Source: Candidatus Ribeiella danica
GTDB lineage: Bacteria; Chloroflexota; Chloroflexia; Chloroflexales; Roseiflexaceae
Length of the DNA: 64,000 nt
Direction: 5' to 3'
NCBI GenBank assembly: GCA_016717335.1
Contig: JADKFS010000001.1
Span: 186,001 to 250,000 of the forward strand
The stretch's first letter is position 1; each line of letters opens with the position of its first letter. Below the pieces are notes generated by a model. It searched no databases and was not told where the DNA came from. It saw only the letters and a program-made list of their open reading frames with translations. The translations under genes and the position numbers were made by a program. Below, in pieces: positions 31,255-38,627 of the stretch.

Positions 31255-32048
31255 TACTTGGTCCCGTAGCTGTAGCGGCTGACCTCGACGCCGCTTGCGT
31301 CCGTCAGGATCGCGGTGTCGCCGGTGTTGTTCCAGATCGGCCGGCGGCTGCCCCAGTACAGGTTCGACGGATCGTTCGCGCCGCTCTTGCTCCAGAGCTT
31401 CACCTCGCCGCCCGCCGCGATCGTGAACGCGGGGAAGCGGTAGCTGTGCTTGGCGCCGTCGTCGCGCAGCAGCCAGCCGGTCAGATCGATCGCGGCGGCG
31501 GTGGTGTTGCGGATCAGAACGTACTCACCCTGCAGATCGTCGCCGGGCGGGTCGTACTCGATAAACGTGATCGCCAGCACCGGCGCGGGCTGGACTGCCC
31601 GCGTGGCGGCCGTCGGCGGCGCGGCGGACTGGTCGACCCCCGGCAGGTCGATGCCGGTCACCTGGCCGAGATTCGGCGGGTAGACGGCCGGCGACTCGCC
31701 CTCGAAGGCCGGCTGCGTGTCCGGCGCGGCGGGCGGCGGCACGTCCTCCTTGGGCACGGCCACGATGCCCTGCCCGCCGAGCGAGACCGTCGTCATGCCC
31801 GGCGGAACGGTTCCGCCCAGCGGACCGGCCGGCGTCTCGCCGATCGCCGCGGGGCGCTCGGCTAGCTGCTTCTCTGTCGCACCCACGGCCACGAACGGGT
31901 TGAAGCGCAGGTAGGGCCGCGCGGCATGTCGGTCGGTCCACACGAACAGTACGATCAGGCCGAGGACGATCGCCGCGAGTGGTGCGAAGCAAACTAAGTA
32001 GCCTGAGATCGGTATCGGCGCGGTCCCCTGGAGCAGAATCAGGTCCAT
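31254..32048 (-). CDS. TM-anchored lamin-tail-domain protein in the bch operon
   Basis: 264 aa. Residues 1-50 (LILLQGTAPIPISGYLVCFA, one TM helix, then WTDRHAARPYLRFNPF) are almost the same as the whole N-terminus of the 70-aa protein encoded directly upstream. A disordered Pro/Ala linker (60-160) leads to a C-terminal lamin tail domain (about 155-264): LAITFIEYDPPGDDLQGEYV, DLTGWLLRDDGAKHSYRFPA and WNNTGDTAILTDASGVEVSR. The beta-sandwich is predicted on the far side of the membrane or in the cytosol, depending on orientation. The start lies 2 bp after the upstream stop with GGAGG before it. No photosynthetic function is known for this arrangement. Confidence 0.83.
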   Translation of the reverse strand: MDLILLQGTAPIPISGYLVCFAPLAAIVLGLIVLFVWTDRHAARPYLRFNPFVAVGATEKQLAERPAAIGETPAGPLGGTVPPGMTTVSLGGQGIVAVPKEDVPPPAAPDTQPAFEGESPAVYPPNLGQVTGIDLPGVDQSAAPPTAATRAVQPAPVLAITFIEYDPPGDDLQGEYVLIRNTTAAAIDLTGWLLRDDGAKHSYRFPAFTIAAGGEVKLWSKSGANDPSNLYWGSRRPIWNNTGDTAILTDASGVEVSRYSYGTK

Positions 32049-32050
32049 AG

Positions 32051-32263
32051 CTACTTCTTACCTCCTCCGGCGGCCGCGCCGCCCGACTCACGCTTGCGAG
32101 TGGTGGGGAACGGGTTGAGGCGCAGGTACGGCTTGGCGGCGTGCCGGTCGGTCCACACGAACAGCACGATCAGGCCGAGGACGATCGCCGCGAGCGGCAC
32201 GAAGCAGACCAGGTACCCCGTGATCGGTATTGGTGCGGCCCCCTGGAGTAGGATGAGGTTCAT
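32051..32263 (-). CDS. 70-aa single-TM protein, paralogue of the lamin-tail gene's N-terminus
   Basis: Starts NLILLQGAAPIPITGYLVCF, with one TM helix (PLAAIVLGLIVLFVW) followed by TDRHAAKPYLRLNPF and a Lys/Gly-rich tail. AAAGGAG lies before the ATG at 32263. It lies between the DUF169 gene and the lamin-tail gene in the chlorophyllide reductase operon. A tandem duplication followed by domain gain explains the pair. The size and single helix are compatible with a minor membrane subunit of a pigment enzyme or of the reaction centre-light harvesting complex, but this is inference only; no family was recognised. Confidence 0.8.
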   Translation of the reverse strand: MNLILLQGAAPIPITGYLVCFVPLAAIVLGLIVLFVWTDRHAAKPYLRLNPFPTTRKRESGGAAAGGGKK

Positions 32264-32327
32264 GGTGGCTCCTTTCATATGCGACAATGAGCAAGTCAGA
32301 CATGCGGCCTGCAGCCGGCCGGTTGGT

Positions 32328-33095
32328 TCAGTCGTTCTCCCGGTCGCCGTGTCTGCCGTTCTCAACATGGTTGGGCGCGTGCGACGGCATGATCAGCTCG
32401 CGCATCTTGTCAGGATCGATCCGAAAGTTCTCGATCAGCTCGACGATATAGCGGAAGTGGTGGCGCGGGATCGAGATGAACATCTCGCCGGCCGCGACAC
32501 GGTTGTGCATCCGCCCGCCGCCGTCGCCGGTCGCGAACACGCTGTTGCGGGTGTGCCAGGGCGTGGCGAAGATCGAGGCGCATGCCGACGGGCCGATCTC
32601 GCCGATGGGAAACGTGCCGTCGCGCACCGAGGCCGCGCCGGCGATCTGCATGGCGTGCATTGGGTCGGTGATACAGATCAGCAGGTCCACCTGCACGCCC
32701 AGCGGCACCTCGTCGAGCGGCGCGGCCGCCAGCGCCGTGACGGCGCCGCGCGGCAGCGAGTGGCTCTGGGCCTTGTTGCGCCGCGCGCCCTCGGGCGTGA
32801 AGAACCCCTGCGCCATCGTCAGGTACTCGCCCTGCGTGATCAGCTCGCCCGCGTCGGGCAGCAGCCCGAGGTGGTACTGGCCGACCCAGCAGTCGTGGTG
32901 CTGCGCGTCGACGTAGACCCGCCGCCCGGCCTCGGCCTCGCGCACGATCGCGCAGGCGACCACGTTCGCCGGCTCGTACCCGTCCGGCGGCTCGTCGACG
33001 CAGTAGGTGATCGCCACCGGCCGGCGCTTGACCTTCAGCCGGTCGACCAGCAGGTGGTTCAGGTAGCTCAGATCGATCGCGTTATCGGTGCTCAT
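32328..33095 (-). CDS. DUF169-family protein
   Basis: 255-aa soluble protein. DUF169 signature parts: LKVKRRPVAITYCVDEPPDG at the start, CWVGQYHLGLLPDAGELITQ with a conserved Cys, LGVQVDLLICITDPMHAMQI, and a C-terminal Cys/His-containing segment (IGPSACASIFATPWHTRNSV). The family's function is unknown, though some members sit in tetrapyrrole or anaerobic metabolism loci. It lies between bchX and the two small membrane-protein genes, so an accessory role in chlorophyllide reductase assembly or cofactor supply is plausible (inference). Two perfect hairpins separate it from bchX. Confidence 0.88.
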   Translation of the reverse strand: MSTDNAIDLSYLNHLLVDRLKVKRRPVAITYCVDEPPDGYEPANVVACAIVREAEAGRRVYVDAQHHDCWVGQYHLGLLPDAGELITQGEYLTMAQGFFTPEGARRNKAQSHSLPRGAVTALAAAPLDEVPLGVQVDLLICITDPMHAMQIAGAASVRDGTFPIGEIGPSACASIFATPWHTRNSVFATGDGGGRMHNRVAAGEMFISIPRHHFRYIVELIENFRIDPDKMRELIMPSHAPNHVENGRHGDREND

Positions 33096-33156
33096 CCCTA
33101 TCCCCTGAGCATGTAGACGTCCATACTCCTAGTGGTCCACACGGTGATGTTGCTGG

Positions 33157-33235
33157 GGAGGTTTGGAGGGGCTTCGCCCCTCCAAACCTCCTGTGGTGGG
33201 GCGTGCGGGCGGCGAAGCCGCCCGCACGCCCCACC
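33157..33235. repeat. Two perfect hairpins between bchX and the DUF169 gene
   Basis: Hairpin 1: 15-bp stem GGAGGTTTGGAGGGG with loop CTTCG (33157-33191). Hairpin 2: 19-bp stem GGTGGGGCGTGCGGGCGGC with a 3-nt loop (33195-33235). Such stable structures would slow RNA decay or reduce read-through. Hairpin 1 resembles 9903-9941. Confidence 0.93.
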
Positions 33236-33246
33236 CAGCAGGATCA

Positions 33247-34425
33247 CTACCGGTACGACGGCGCGTCGGCGTAGCGCAGGTCGACGTAGCTGAACGCCTG
33301 GCCGGAGCGGCGCAGCGCCGAGAGGAACGCGACCTTGTTGTCGAGGTCCTCGTCCAGGCCAAAGCGCAGCTCGATCGCCCCGGAGGTCACCGTGATGCCC
33401 TCCTTGTCGGAGCGATCCAGGTCGGTCACGTGCAGCCCGATCGACTCGATCAGCCGCTGCACCTTGAGCAGCACCGGGTCGCTGGTCTGGACCTGCGCGA
33501 TCACCGGCGTGAGCGTGAGCGTCGGGATGGCGCCGACCTTCTTCTGGCCGCGGAACAGGTCGTTCGCGGTGGCCGAGGTCGGCCGGCCATCCGGCTCCGC
33601 CGCGCCGAACACGCGCAGGAACTCGTCGTACTCGAGCGGGTGGTAGTCGTCGCACGGCTGGATCTCGCGCCGCGCGATCTGGCCGGCCAGCTCGCTGAAG
33701 ATCGAGTCGAACCGCTCGTCCTCGAGCGCCAGCTTGCACGCGTCGGCCAGCTCGCGCACCGTGCGGCTGAGCGGCACGCGCGTCAGGATCGGCAGGCCGA
33801 CCGCGCGGGCGTACATGTCGGCGGTATCGCTGCCGTCGTCGCGGTTGACGATCAGCCCGAGCACCTGGGTCGTGCCGCCCATCGTGCGGAAGTACTGCGC
33901 GGCCTTGGCGATATTGTTGGCGGCGTAGAGCGACTGGCGGTCGTGCCCGACCACGATGATCACCTGCTCGGCCAGCGAGCGCGCCAGCGGGGTGGCGAAC
34001 CCGCCGCAGACCACGTCGCCCAGAAAGTCCATCACGATGTAGTCGAGGTCCCACTTGCTCATGCCCAGGCCCTCGAGCGTCTTGAAGCCCGAGGAGATGC
34101 CCTGGCCGCCACAGCCGCGCCCGACCTCGGGGCCGCCCAGCTCGCAGCCGAAGATCGGCACGCCCGGCCGCAGCTCGTTGCGGAAGATCACGTCGCCGAT
34201 CGCCAGCTGGTCTTCCTTGCCGGCCTCCTTGAAGACCCGCCACTGCTCGCCGAGCGTCGGCAGCGAGTGGCCCCCAAAGATCGTGTTGCACGAGTCGTGC
34301 TTGGGGTCGCAGCCGAGCTGCAGCACCCGGAAGCCGTCGTAGGTCAGCCGTGCGGTCAGGTTCGAGGTGAAGAAGCTCTTGCCCATCCCGCCTTTGCCGT
34401 AGATCGCGAGCATTCGTGGCGCCAT
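33247..34425 (-). CDS. bchX: Chlorophyllide a reductase iron protein BchX with FtsQ-like C-terminal extension
   Basis: 392-aa NifH-like ATPase that donates electrons to BchYZ. Walker A/P-loop is YGKGGMGKSFFTSNL. The cluster Cys are in ELGGPEVGRGCGGQGIS and FLGDVVCGGFATPLA; the latter two motifs are typical of BchX, not BchL. Homology to the family ends near residue 300 (TSATANDLFRG). The last ~90 residues do not belong to NifH proteins: LLKVQRLIESIGLHVTDLD, GAIELRFGLDEDLDNKVAFL and FSYVDLRYADAPSYR resemble the C-terminal domain of the division protein FtsQ/DivIB. AGGAGG stands before the ATG. It follows bchC in the operon. Confidence 0.94.
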   Translation of the reverse strand: MAPRMLAIYGKGGMGKSFFTSNLTARLTYDGFRVLQLGCDPKHDSCNTIFGGHSLPTLGEQWRVFKEAGKEDQLAIGDVIFRNELRPGVPIFGCELGGPEVGRGCGGQGISSGFKTLEGLGMSKWDLDYIVMDFLGDVVCGGFATPLARSLAEQVIIVVGHDRQSLYAANNIAKAAQYFRTMGGTTQVLGLIVNRDDGSDTADMYARAVGLPILTRVPLSRTVRELADACKLALEDERFDSIFSELAGQIARREIQPCDDYHPLEYDEFLRVFGAAEPDGRPTSATANDLFRGQKKVGAIPTLTLTPVIAQVQTSDPVLLKVQRLIESIGLHVTDLDRSDKEGITVTSGAIELRFGLDEDLDNKVAFLSALRRSGQAFSYVDLRYADAPSYR

Positions 34426-34435
34426 GGTTCCTCCT

Positions 34436-34499
34436 GGTAGTCCGTCGTCCGTCGTCCGTAGCCAGTTCTGACTACGGACTACTGGCTACGGGCTACTGC
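34436..34499. repeat. GTCCGTC-type heptamer hairpin between bchC and bchX
   Basis: TCGTCCG units (left) face ACTACGGACTACTGGCTACG (right). The bchC stop codon (34493-34495) lies inside it. Confidence 0.88.
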
Positions 34500-35440
34500 C
34501 ATTCAAGTACCAACTTCAGGCACGCCGGCTCTTCCAGCGCGATCCGGTACGCCTCGTCGAGCTGCGCGATCGGCAGGTGGTGGGTGATCAGCCCGCCCAG
34601 CTCGAGATCTCCGCCGGCCAGCAGGTCGCGGCAGCGCGCCAGGTCGCCCGGCGCCCATTCGCGCGCGGTGAGCAGCCGCGCCTGCTTGATGAACAGCGGC
34701 ATGTACGGCAGCCGCAGCTCGTCGTAGTACCCCAGCAGCAGAACAGTCCCGCCGTCGGCCAGCAGCGGCAGCGCCTCGGCCAGCGCCGCCATCGAGCCGG
34801 TCGCCTCGACCACGACGTCGACCGGGCTGCCGAGCGCGTCCTTGAGCGGCCGGTCGCCGGCCAGCTCGGCCAGGTCGGCGCTCGATCGCGCGAGCCGCCC
34901 GGCGTCGCGGTCGGTCACCGCCACCCAGGCGCCCTGGCGGCGCGCCAGCCGGGCCGCGATCTGGCCGACCGGCCCCTGGCCCAGCACCAGCACGCGCCGG
35001 CCGGCCTGCAGGTCGAGCAGGTCGATCCCGTGCAGCGCGGTGGCCGCCAGCGCCAGCAGCACGCCCTGGCGCGGCTCAAGGCCCTCGAGCGGGACGACGC
35101 GGCGGTGGTCGACGATCAGCGTGGCCGACTGGCCGCCCCAGGCCGGGTTGACGCCCACGAAGCAGCGCGCGCCGCCGACGTAGACCCAGCGCCCCTCCAG
35201 CTCGGGCGGCGCGCCGGCGCCCAGCCCGACCACCCGCCCGACCGTCTCGTAGCCCGGCACGATCGGGAAGCTGAGCATCGGGTGCGGCAGCCGGCCGCCC
35301 AGCAGCATCCGCTCGGTCCCGGCGCTGATCGAGGTGTAGGCCGTCCGCACGACCACGTCGTCGGGGCCGGGCTCGGTCAGCTCGACCTCGCGCAGCTCCA
35401 GCCTGTTCGGCTCGGGGATAACGATTGCCTGTGTCTTCAT
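34493..35440 (-). CDS. bchC: Bacteriochlorophyllide a dehydrogenase BchC
   Basis: 315-aa medium-chain dehydrogenase that oxidises the 3-hydroxyethyl group made by BchF to the 3-acetyl group. It has the BchC start pattern (YTSISAGTERMLLGGRLP, FPIVPGYETVGRVVGLG), a Rossmann NAD-binding motif (VLVLGQGPVGQIAARLARRQ) and VVEATGSMAALAEALPLLAD. Zinc ligands of classical alcohol dehydrogenases are missing, as usual in BchC. Its last codons and stop are supplied by a repeat hairpin. It lies after bchF in the operon, with only a short truncated gene between. Confidence 0.95.
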   Translation of the reverse strand: MKTQAIVIPEPNRLELREVELTEPGPDDVVVRTAYTSISAGTERMLLGGRLPHPMLSFPIVPGYETVGRVVGLGAGAPPELEGRWVYVGGARCFVGVNPAWGGQSATLIVDHRRVVPLEGLEPRQGVLLALAATALHGIDLLDLQAGRRVLVLGQGPVGQIAARLARRQGAWVAVTDRDAGRLARSSADLAELAGDRPLKDALGSPVDVVVEATGSMAALAEALPLLADGGTVLLLGYYDELRLPYMPLFIKQARLLTAREWAPGDLARCRDLLAGGDLELGGLITHHLPIAQLDEAYRIALEEPACLKLVLEWQ

Positions 35441-35470
35441 ACCAGTTCTGAGTTCTAAGTTCTGAGTTGG
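35441..35470. repeat. GAGTTCT-type repeat upstream of bchC
   Basis: Three GTTCTGA/GTTCTAA heptamers directly before the bchC start codon. It truncates the YdeI-like frame and replaces any normal ribosome-binding site for bchC. Confidence 0.82.
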
Positions 35471-35571
35471 TAGATCAGTAGCCAGATCGCGCGGCTGTGC
35501 TGGCCGTTCGCCGCCAGCCAGGCCGCGAAATCCTCGGGGCCGCGCGGCTCGATTGTCTCGCCGATCTCCAT
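35455..35571 (-). pseudogene. Truncated YdeI/OmpD-associated-type gene cut by a repeat
   Basis: From the ATG at 35571 the frame reads MEIGETIEPRGPEDFAAWLA and ANGQHSRAIWLLIYQ, the N-terminus of the YdeI/OmpD-associated family (DFxAWLxANxxxxxxIWLxxY). It then enters a CTCAGAACTTAGAACT repeat that supplies a stop, leaving 38 codons. The rest of the gene is gone. It lies between bchF and bchC in the same direction. Confidence 0.7.
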
Positions 35572-35582
35572 GCGCTCGTCGA

Positions 35583-35615
35583 CCAACGTTCTAACGTTCT
35601 AGCGCTCCAACGCTC
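35583..35615. repeat. AACGTTCT-type repeat at the 3' end of bchF
   Basis: ACCAACGTTCTAACGTTCTA followed by GCGCTCCAACGCTC. It encodes the last residues (VGALER) and the stop of bchF. Confidence 0.8.
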
Positions 35616-36061
35616 ATCTCGCGCCGCTGCCGGCCGGCCTGGATGCCGCGCCGGACGAACTGCGCGCAGTTGACCAGGTAGGTGCAGTAGGCCACCAGCA
35701 TCAGCACCATCACCGCGCGGTCCGACCAGTGCAGTGCGCGCGCCAGGAAGTACAGGTTGTGCGTCAGCATCGCCACCAGGTTGCCGACATCTTCCCAGAA
35801 GAACTCGCGCGCCAGGAAGTAGTGGCCGAACACCTCTTTTTCCCAGATCATCCCGGTGATCGTGATCGCCCATAGCAGCGCGATCTTGATCAGCACGCTG
35901 GCGTTGGCGATCCCGTAGCCGGCGCCGGTCGACAGGTAGCGCACCACCAGCCCAAAGCTGATCAGGAAGGCCAGGAACTGGATCGGGGCCAGGATTCCCT
36001 GGACGCGCGTCCAGGGGCTGGTGTTACGCTTGGTCAGCTGCTCGGGCGTGTAGGTGGACAT
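35591..36061 (-). CDS. bchF: 3-vinyl bacteriochlorophyllide hydratase BchF
   Basis: 156-aa membrane enzyme that hydrates the 3-vinyl group of (bacterio)chlorophyllide to 3-hydroxyethyl. It shows the diagnostic motifs SPWTRVQGILAPIQFLAFLI, LRYL-like VVRYLSTG, and ITGMIWEKEVFGHYFLAREF followed by FWEDVGNLVAMLTHNLYFLA. About four TM helices are predicted. GGAGC lies before the ATG at 36061. It is the first gene of operon 1; the divergent region to its right (36062-36341) separates it from the stress-protein gene. The last six residues come from a repeat. Confidence 0.95.
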   Translation of the reverse strand: MSTYTPEQLTKRNTSPWTRVQGILAPIQFLAFLISFGLVVRYLSTGAGYGIANASVLIKIALLWAITITGMIWEKEVFGHYFLAREFFWEDVGNLVAMLTHNLYFLARALHWSDRAVMVLMLVAYCTYLVNCAQFVRRGIQAGRQRREMSVGALER

Positions 36062-36184
36062 CTGCGCTCCAGGGCTGGGAATTCCCCGCCAAATATTTTA
36101 CAGTCCCGCGCGTATAAAACGCGGTTCTTGCGCTTGAGAGCATCGTGCAGGGCTGTGACGGGGCCTTTCTGTTGGTCTATTTAC

Positions 36185-36213
36185 TTGAGTAAGTCTGATG
36201 TGTAGATTATAAT
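36185..36213 (+). promoter_or_regulatory. Sigma-70-type promoter for the universal stress protein gene
   Basis: TTGAGT (36185-36190), a 17-bp spacer and a perfect TATAAT (36208-36213). The start codon is 129 bp downstream, leaving a long leader. No clear promoter for bchF was found on the other strand in this 280-bp gap. Confidence 0.65.
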
Positions 36214-36341
36214 ACGGAACGGAGAACTTGGAAAGTTGTACAAGGTTTATACAAAAGCTCCACATTTGATGCGGGTGTGACCAAACTATCTGTGGTCACG
36301 CTCAGCTGATCGCACATATCGCAGGAGGGGTCGAAGATCTC

Positions 36342-37166
36342 ATGGCGCTGAATCAACTGGTCTTTCTCACGGATGGCACATCGGCATCGCTCGCGGCGCT
36401 GCCGGATGTCGGCAGGCTGGCCGATGCACTTGACTACCGGCTCGCCGTACTGCACCTGCTCGACGAGACGGGTGACAGCCGCGGCGGCGACGGGCGCATC
36501 GCCGCTGCGCTGGCCGCGCTGCCCAACCCCAGCGGTGTCCTGGCCGTGCCCGAGGCCAACCTCAACCCCTCGCTGGCGACCCTCGCCGGCGCGACCGGCG
36601 GCATGGTCGTGCTGCTGCCGACCCGCCGCGGCCCGATCAGCCGCATCCTGGTGGGCAACGACTACGAGCGGCTGCTGCGCGAGGGGCCGCTGCCGGTGCT
36701 GGCGCTGCCCGCCAGCGGTCGCGTGCCGCCGATCAGGCAGGTGCTCTTTCCGGCCGACTTCTCGCCGCGCTCCGAGCGGCACTTCGACGAGACGGTCGAG
36801 CTGTGCCGCACGCTGGGCGCCGAGCTGCACGTGCTGCACGTCTACGGCGCCGACGGGCTGCTGCCCTACGAACAAGACCTCACGCGCCGCGCCGCAGTCA
36901 CCGTCGTGCGCGATCTGCTCACGATCGACGAGGAGCGCCTGGCCGCCCTCATGAGCCGCGCCAGCGCCCGCGGCGTGCCTGTGCGCTCGAAGACGGCCGA
37001 GGGCCGCGCCCACGCCGCCACGCTGGCCTACGCCGCCGCCAATGCGATCGACCTGATCGTGATGCCCTCGCACGGCACGCGCACCAGCGAAGATGTGTTC
37101 TTCGGCACCACCACCGTGCGCGTCATCCAGAAGGCCGACGTCCCGGTCTTGGCGCTGCGGGCGTAG
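36342..37166 (+). CDS. Tandem universal stress protein
   Basis: 274 aa with two UspA domains. The first (about 1-125) begins LNQLVFLTDGTSASLAALPD and is degenerate. The second (about 130-274) begins IRQVLFPADFSPRSERHFDE and keeps the ATP-loop pattern in LIVMPSHGTRTSEDVFFGTT and VPVLALRA. GGAGGGG lies before the ATG. It is divergent from the bchF operon and convergent with the BchO-like gene, so it sits inside the photosynthesis cluster. A link to light or oxygen stress is plausible but inferred. Confidence 0.9.
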   Translation: MALNQLVFLTDGTSASLAALPDVGRLADALDYRLAVLHLLDETGDSRGGDGRIAAALAALPNPSGVLAVPEANLNPSLATLAGATGGMVVLLPTRRGPISRILVGNDYERLLREGPLPVLALPASGRVPPIRQVLFPADFSPRSERHFDETVELCRTLGAELHVLHVYGADGLLPYEQDLTRRAAVTVVRDLLTIDEERLAALMSRASARGVPVRSKTAEGRAHAATLAYAAANAIDLIVMPSHGTRTSEDVFFGTTTVRVIQKADVPVLALRA

Positions 37167-37228
37167 CCGGTAGTCGGTAGTCGGTAGTCAGTTTTTCCGT
37201 ATCTGACTACTGACTACTGACTTCTCCA
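37165..37228. repeat. GGTAGTC/GACTACT heptamer hairpin
   Basis: GTAGTCG units (left) face TGACTAC units (right), at the meeting point of two convergent genes. It encodes the final residues of the BchO-like protein (KSVVSSQIRKN). Confidence 0.92.
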
Positions 37229-38060
37229 TAAGAAACTCGCCCAAGATCGCCGCGAACTCGTCCGGCTGCTCGACCATCGGCATGTGGCCGCAGCGGTCGA
37301 TCCAGCGCAGCCGGCTGCCCGGGATCGCCTCGACCGTGAACGGGATGTTCGCCACCGGCATCACCTTGTCCTGGCGCGCGGCGATCACCAGGGTCGGCGC
37401 CTGAATTCGCCGCGCGGCCGCGGCGATGTCGGGGCTGGCCGCCGAGCGCGCGCTCGCCACCGCGGTGCCGTGGTCCATCGCCAGGTAGTCGAGGAAGCCC
37501 TCGCGCAGCACCGTGCCGTCGCTCGGCACGCGGTAGAAGAAGCGCGTGGCGAACTGGCGCGTCAGGAACGGCAGGTCGGCCATCCAGCTCGCGCGCAGCC
37601 GCATGGCCAGGCCCATCACCTCGGTCAGGTTGCGAAAGAAGACCCGCTCGGACTCGCTGCGAAACAAGCTGATCGCCGTGAGCGCCACCCGGTCGACCAG
37701 GTCGGGCCGGCCGGCCGCCAGCAGCATCGCCAGCCCGGCGCCCATCGAGTGGCCGACGACGTGGACGCGCGTGGCGCCGATCCGCTCGAGCAGCGTCTCG
37801 ATCGCCGTCGTGAGCGCGAACATGTCGAGCGGGCGACTCACCGGCATCGAGCGCCCGACGCCCGGCAGGTCCGGCACGATAAAGTCGAACCGCTCGCGCA
37901 GCCGCTCGACTGTGCCGCGCCAGTAGCGCCCCGAGCCGCCCCAGCCGTGGATCAGCAGCACCGGCGGCGCGCTACTCCCACACCCCTCGTGAAGATCGGC
38001 AACCAGCGGCCCGCTGTCGAGCTGCAGCGTGAGCGTGCGCATGCTAGCCGTTGTCGACAT
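37188..38060 (-). CDS. bchO: Alpha/beta hydrolase, BchO-like
   Basis: 290 aa (284 from a second ATG at 38042). The alpha/beta-hydrolase fold is clear: VLLIHGWGGSGRYWRGTVER, IVPDLPGVGRSMPVS, the nucleophile elbow VVGHSMGAGLAMLL, and the catalytic His in IDRCGHMPMVEQPDEF. This matches BchO, proposed to assist magnesium chelation or porphyrin handling in phototrophs; assignment rests on the fold plus location next to bchP/bchG and puhE. It overlaps the preceding membrane-protein gene by 17 bp, so the two are coupled. The C-terminus is supplied by a repeat. Confidence 0.78.
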   Translation of the reverse strand: MSTTASMRTLTLQLDSGPLVADLHEGCGSSAPPVLLIHGWGGSGRYWRGTVERLRERFDFIVPDLPGVGRSMPVSRPLDMFALTTAIETLLERIGATRVHVVGHSMGAGLAMLLAAGRPDLVDRVALTAISLFRSESERVFFRNLTEVMGLAMRLRASWMADLPFLTRQFATRFFYRVPSDGTVLREGFLDYLAMDHGTAVASARSAASPDIAAAARRIQAPTLVIAARQDKVMPVANIPFTVEAIPGSRLRWIDRCGHMPMVEQPDEFAAILGEFLMEKSVVSSQIRKN

Positions 38061-38562
38061 TGGGCAGCTTTCGATCGACCGCTGTCCCGCGCCAAGGCGA
38101 CCAGAGGGCGAATACAGGCCCGCTCAGCACGCCCACGATCAGGCTGCACGCGTACATCACCGGAAAGTGACGCAGAAAGTCGGGCCGCGAGAGCACCTTG
38201 GCGCCGCTGGGGAACGGCACCGCCACCAGCGGGATCGCGAACGTCAGCAGCGCCACCGCCGCGAAGTAGACCGTCGCCAGCGGGAAGGTGCTGGCAAAGC
38301 CGACATGCAGCGCCGCGCGCCAGTCGCCGCGCACGAGCCGGGTGCGGTACGAGATCCACATGCCCAGCGCCAGGCTGAACATCAGCACCCAGATGAATCC
38401 GAACAGAAACAGCATCCAGGCGAGCGACAGGTTGCTCTGCCCGAACATCCAGCCGCTGAGCAGGCCCATCGCCACGCTGAGCGCCAGCGCGATTGGCTGC
38501 GCCATGCGCCAGCGGAAGGCGAGCCCACGTTCGCTCGCCGGTGTAGCCGCGCTTAGCCGCAT
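38044..38562 (-). CDS. Membrane protein of unknown function in bchG/bchP operon
   Basis: 172 aa with four predicted TM helices: PIALALSVAMGLLSGWMFG, LAWMLFLFGFIWVLMFSLAL, FPLATVYFAAVALLTFAIPL and FPVMYACSLIVGVLSGPVFA. GAGG lies 8 nt before the ATG. No known family was recognised. It sits between the PuhE-CobW fusion gene and the BchO-like gene and is translationally coupled to the latter. Given the operon, a role in pigment or complex assembly in the membrane is likely but unproven. Confidence 0.8.
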   Translation of the reverse strand: MRLSAATPASERGLAFRWRMAQPIALALSVAMGLLSGWMFGQSNLSLAWMLFLFGFIWVLMFSLALGMWISYRTRLVRGDWRAALHVGFASTFPLATVYFAAVALLTFAIPLVAVPFPSGAKVLSRPDFLRHFPVMYACSLIVGVLSGPVFALWSPWRGTAVDRKLPNVDNG

Positions 38563-38608
38563 ACGGTTGCCTCATTTCTAGTGCGCTTCTGCGCAGGGAC
38601 GTGGGGCG

Positions 38609-38627
38609 TATAGCTGTGAGCAAAAGC
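38609..38627 (-). repeat. Dispersed repeat, partial copy 4
   Basis: 19 bp (GCTTTTGCTCACAGCTATA on the minus strand) are identical to 54288-54306, the end of copy 2. Confidence 0.65.

Noticed and set aside
33247..34425. bchL
   Set aside because: ELGGPEVGRGCGG and FLGDVVCGG are BchX signatures; the partners are bchY and bchZ.
36181..36235. bchF promoter on the minus strand using the reverse of TATAAT at 36208
   Set aside because: A minus-strand TATAAT reading exists, but no -35 element lies at the right distance; the plus-strand promoter is much better.
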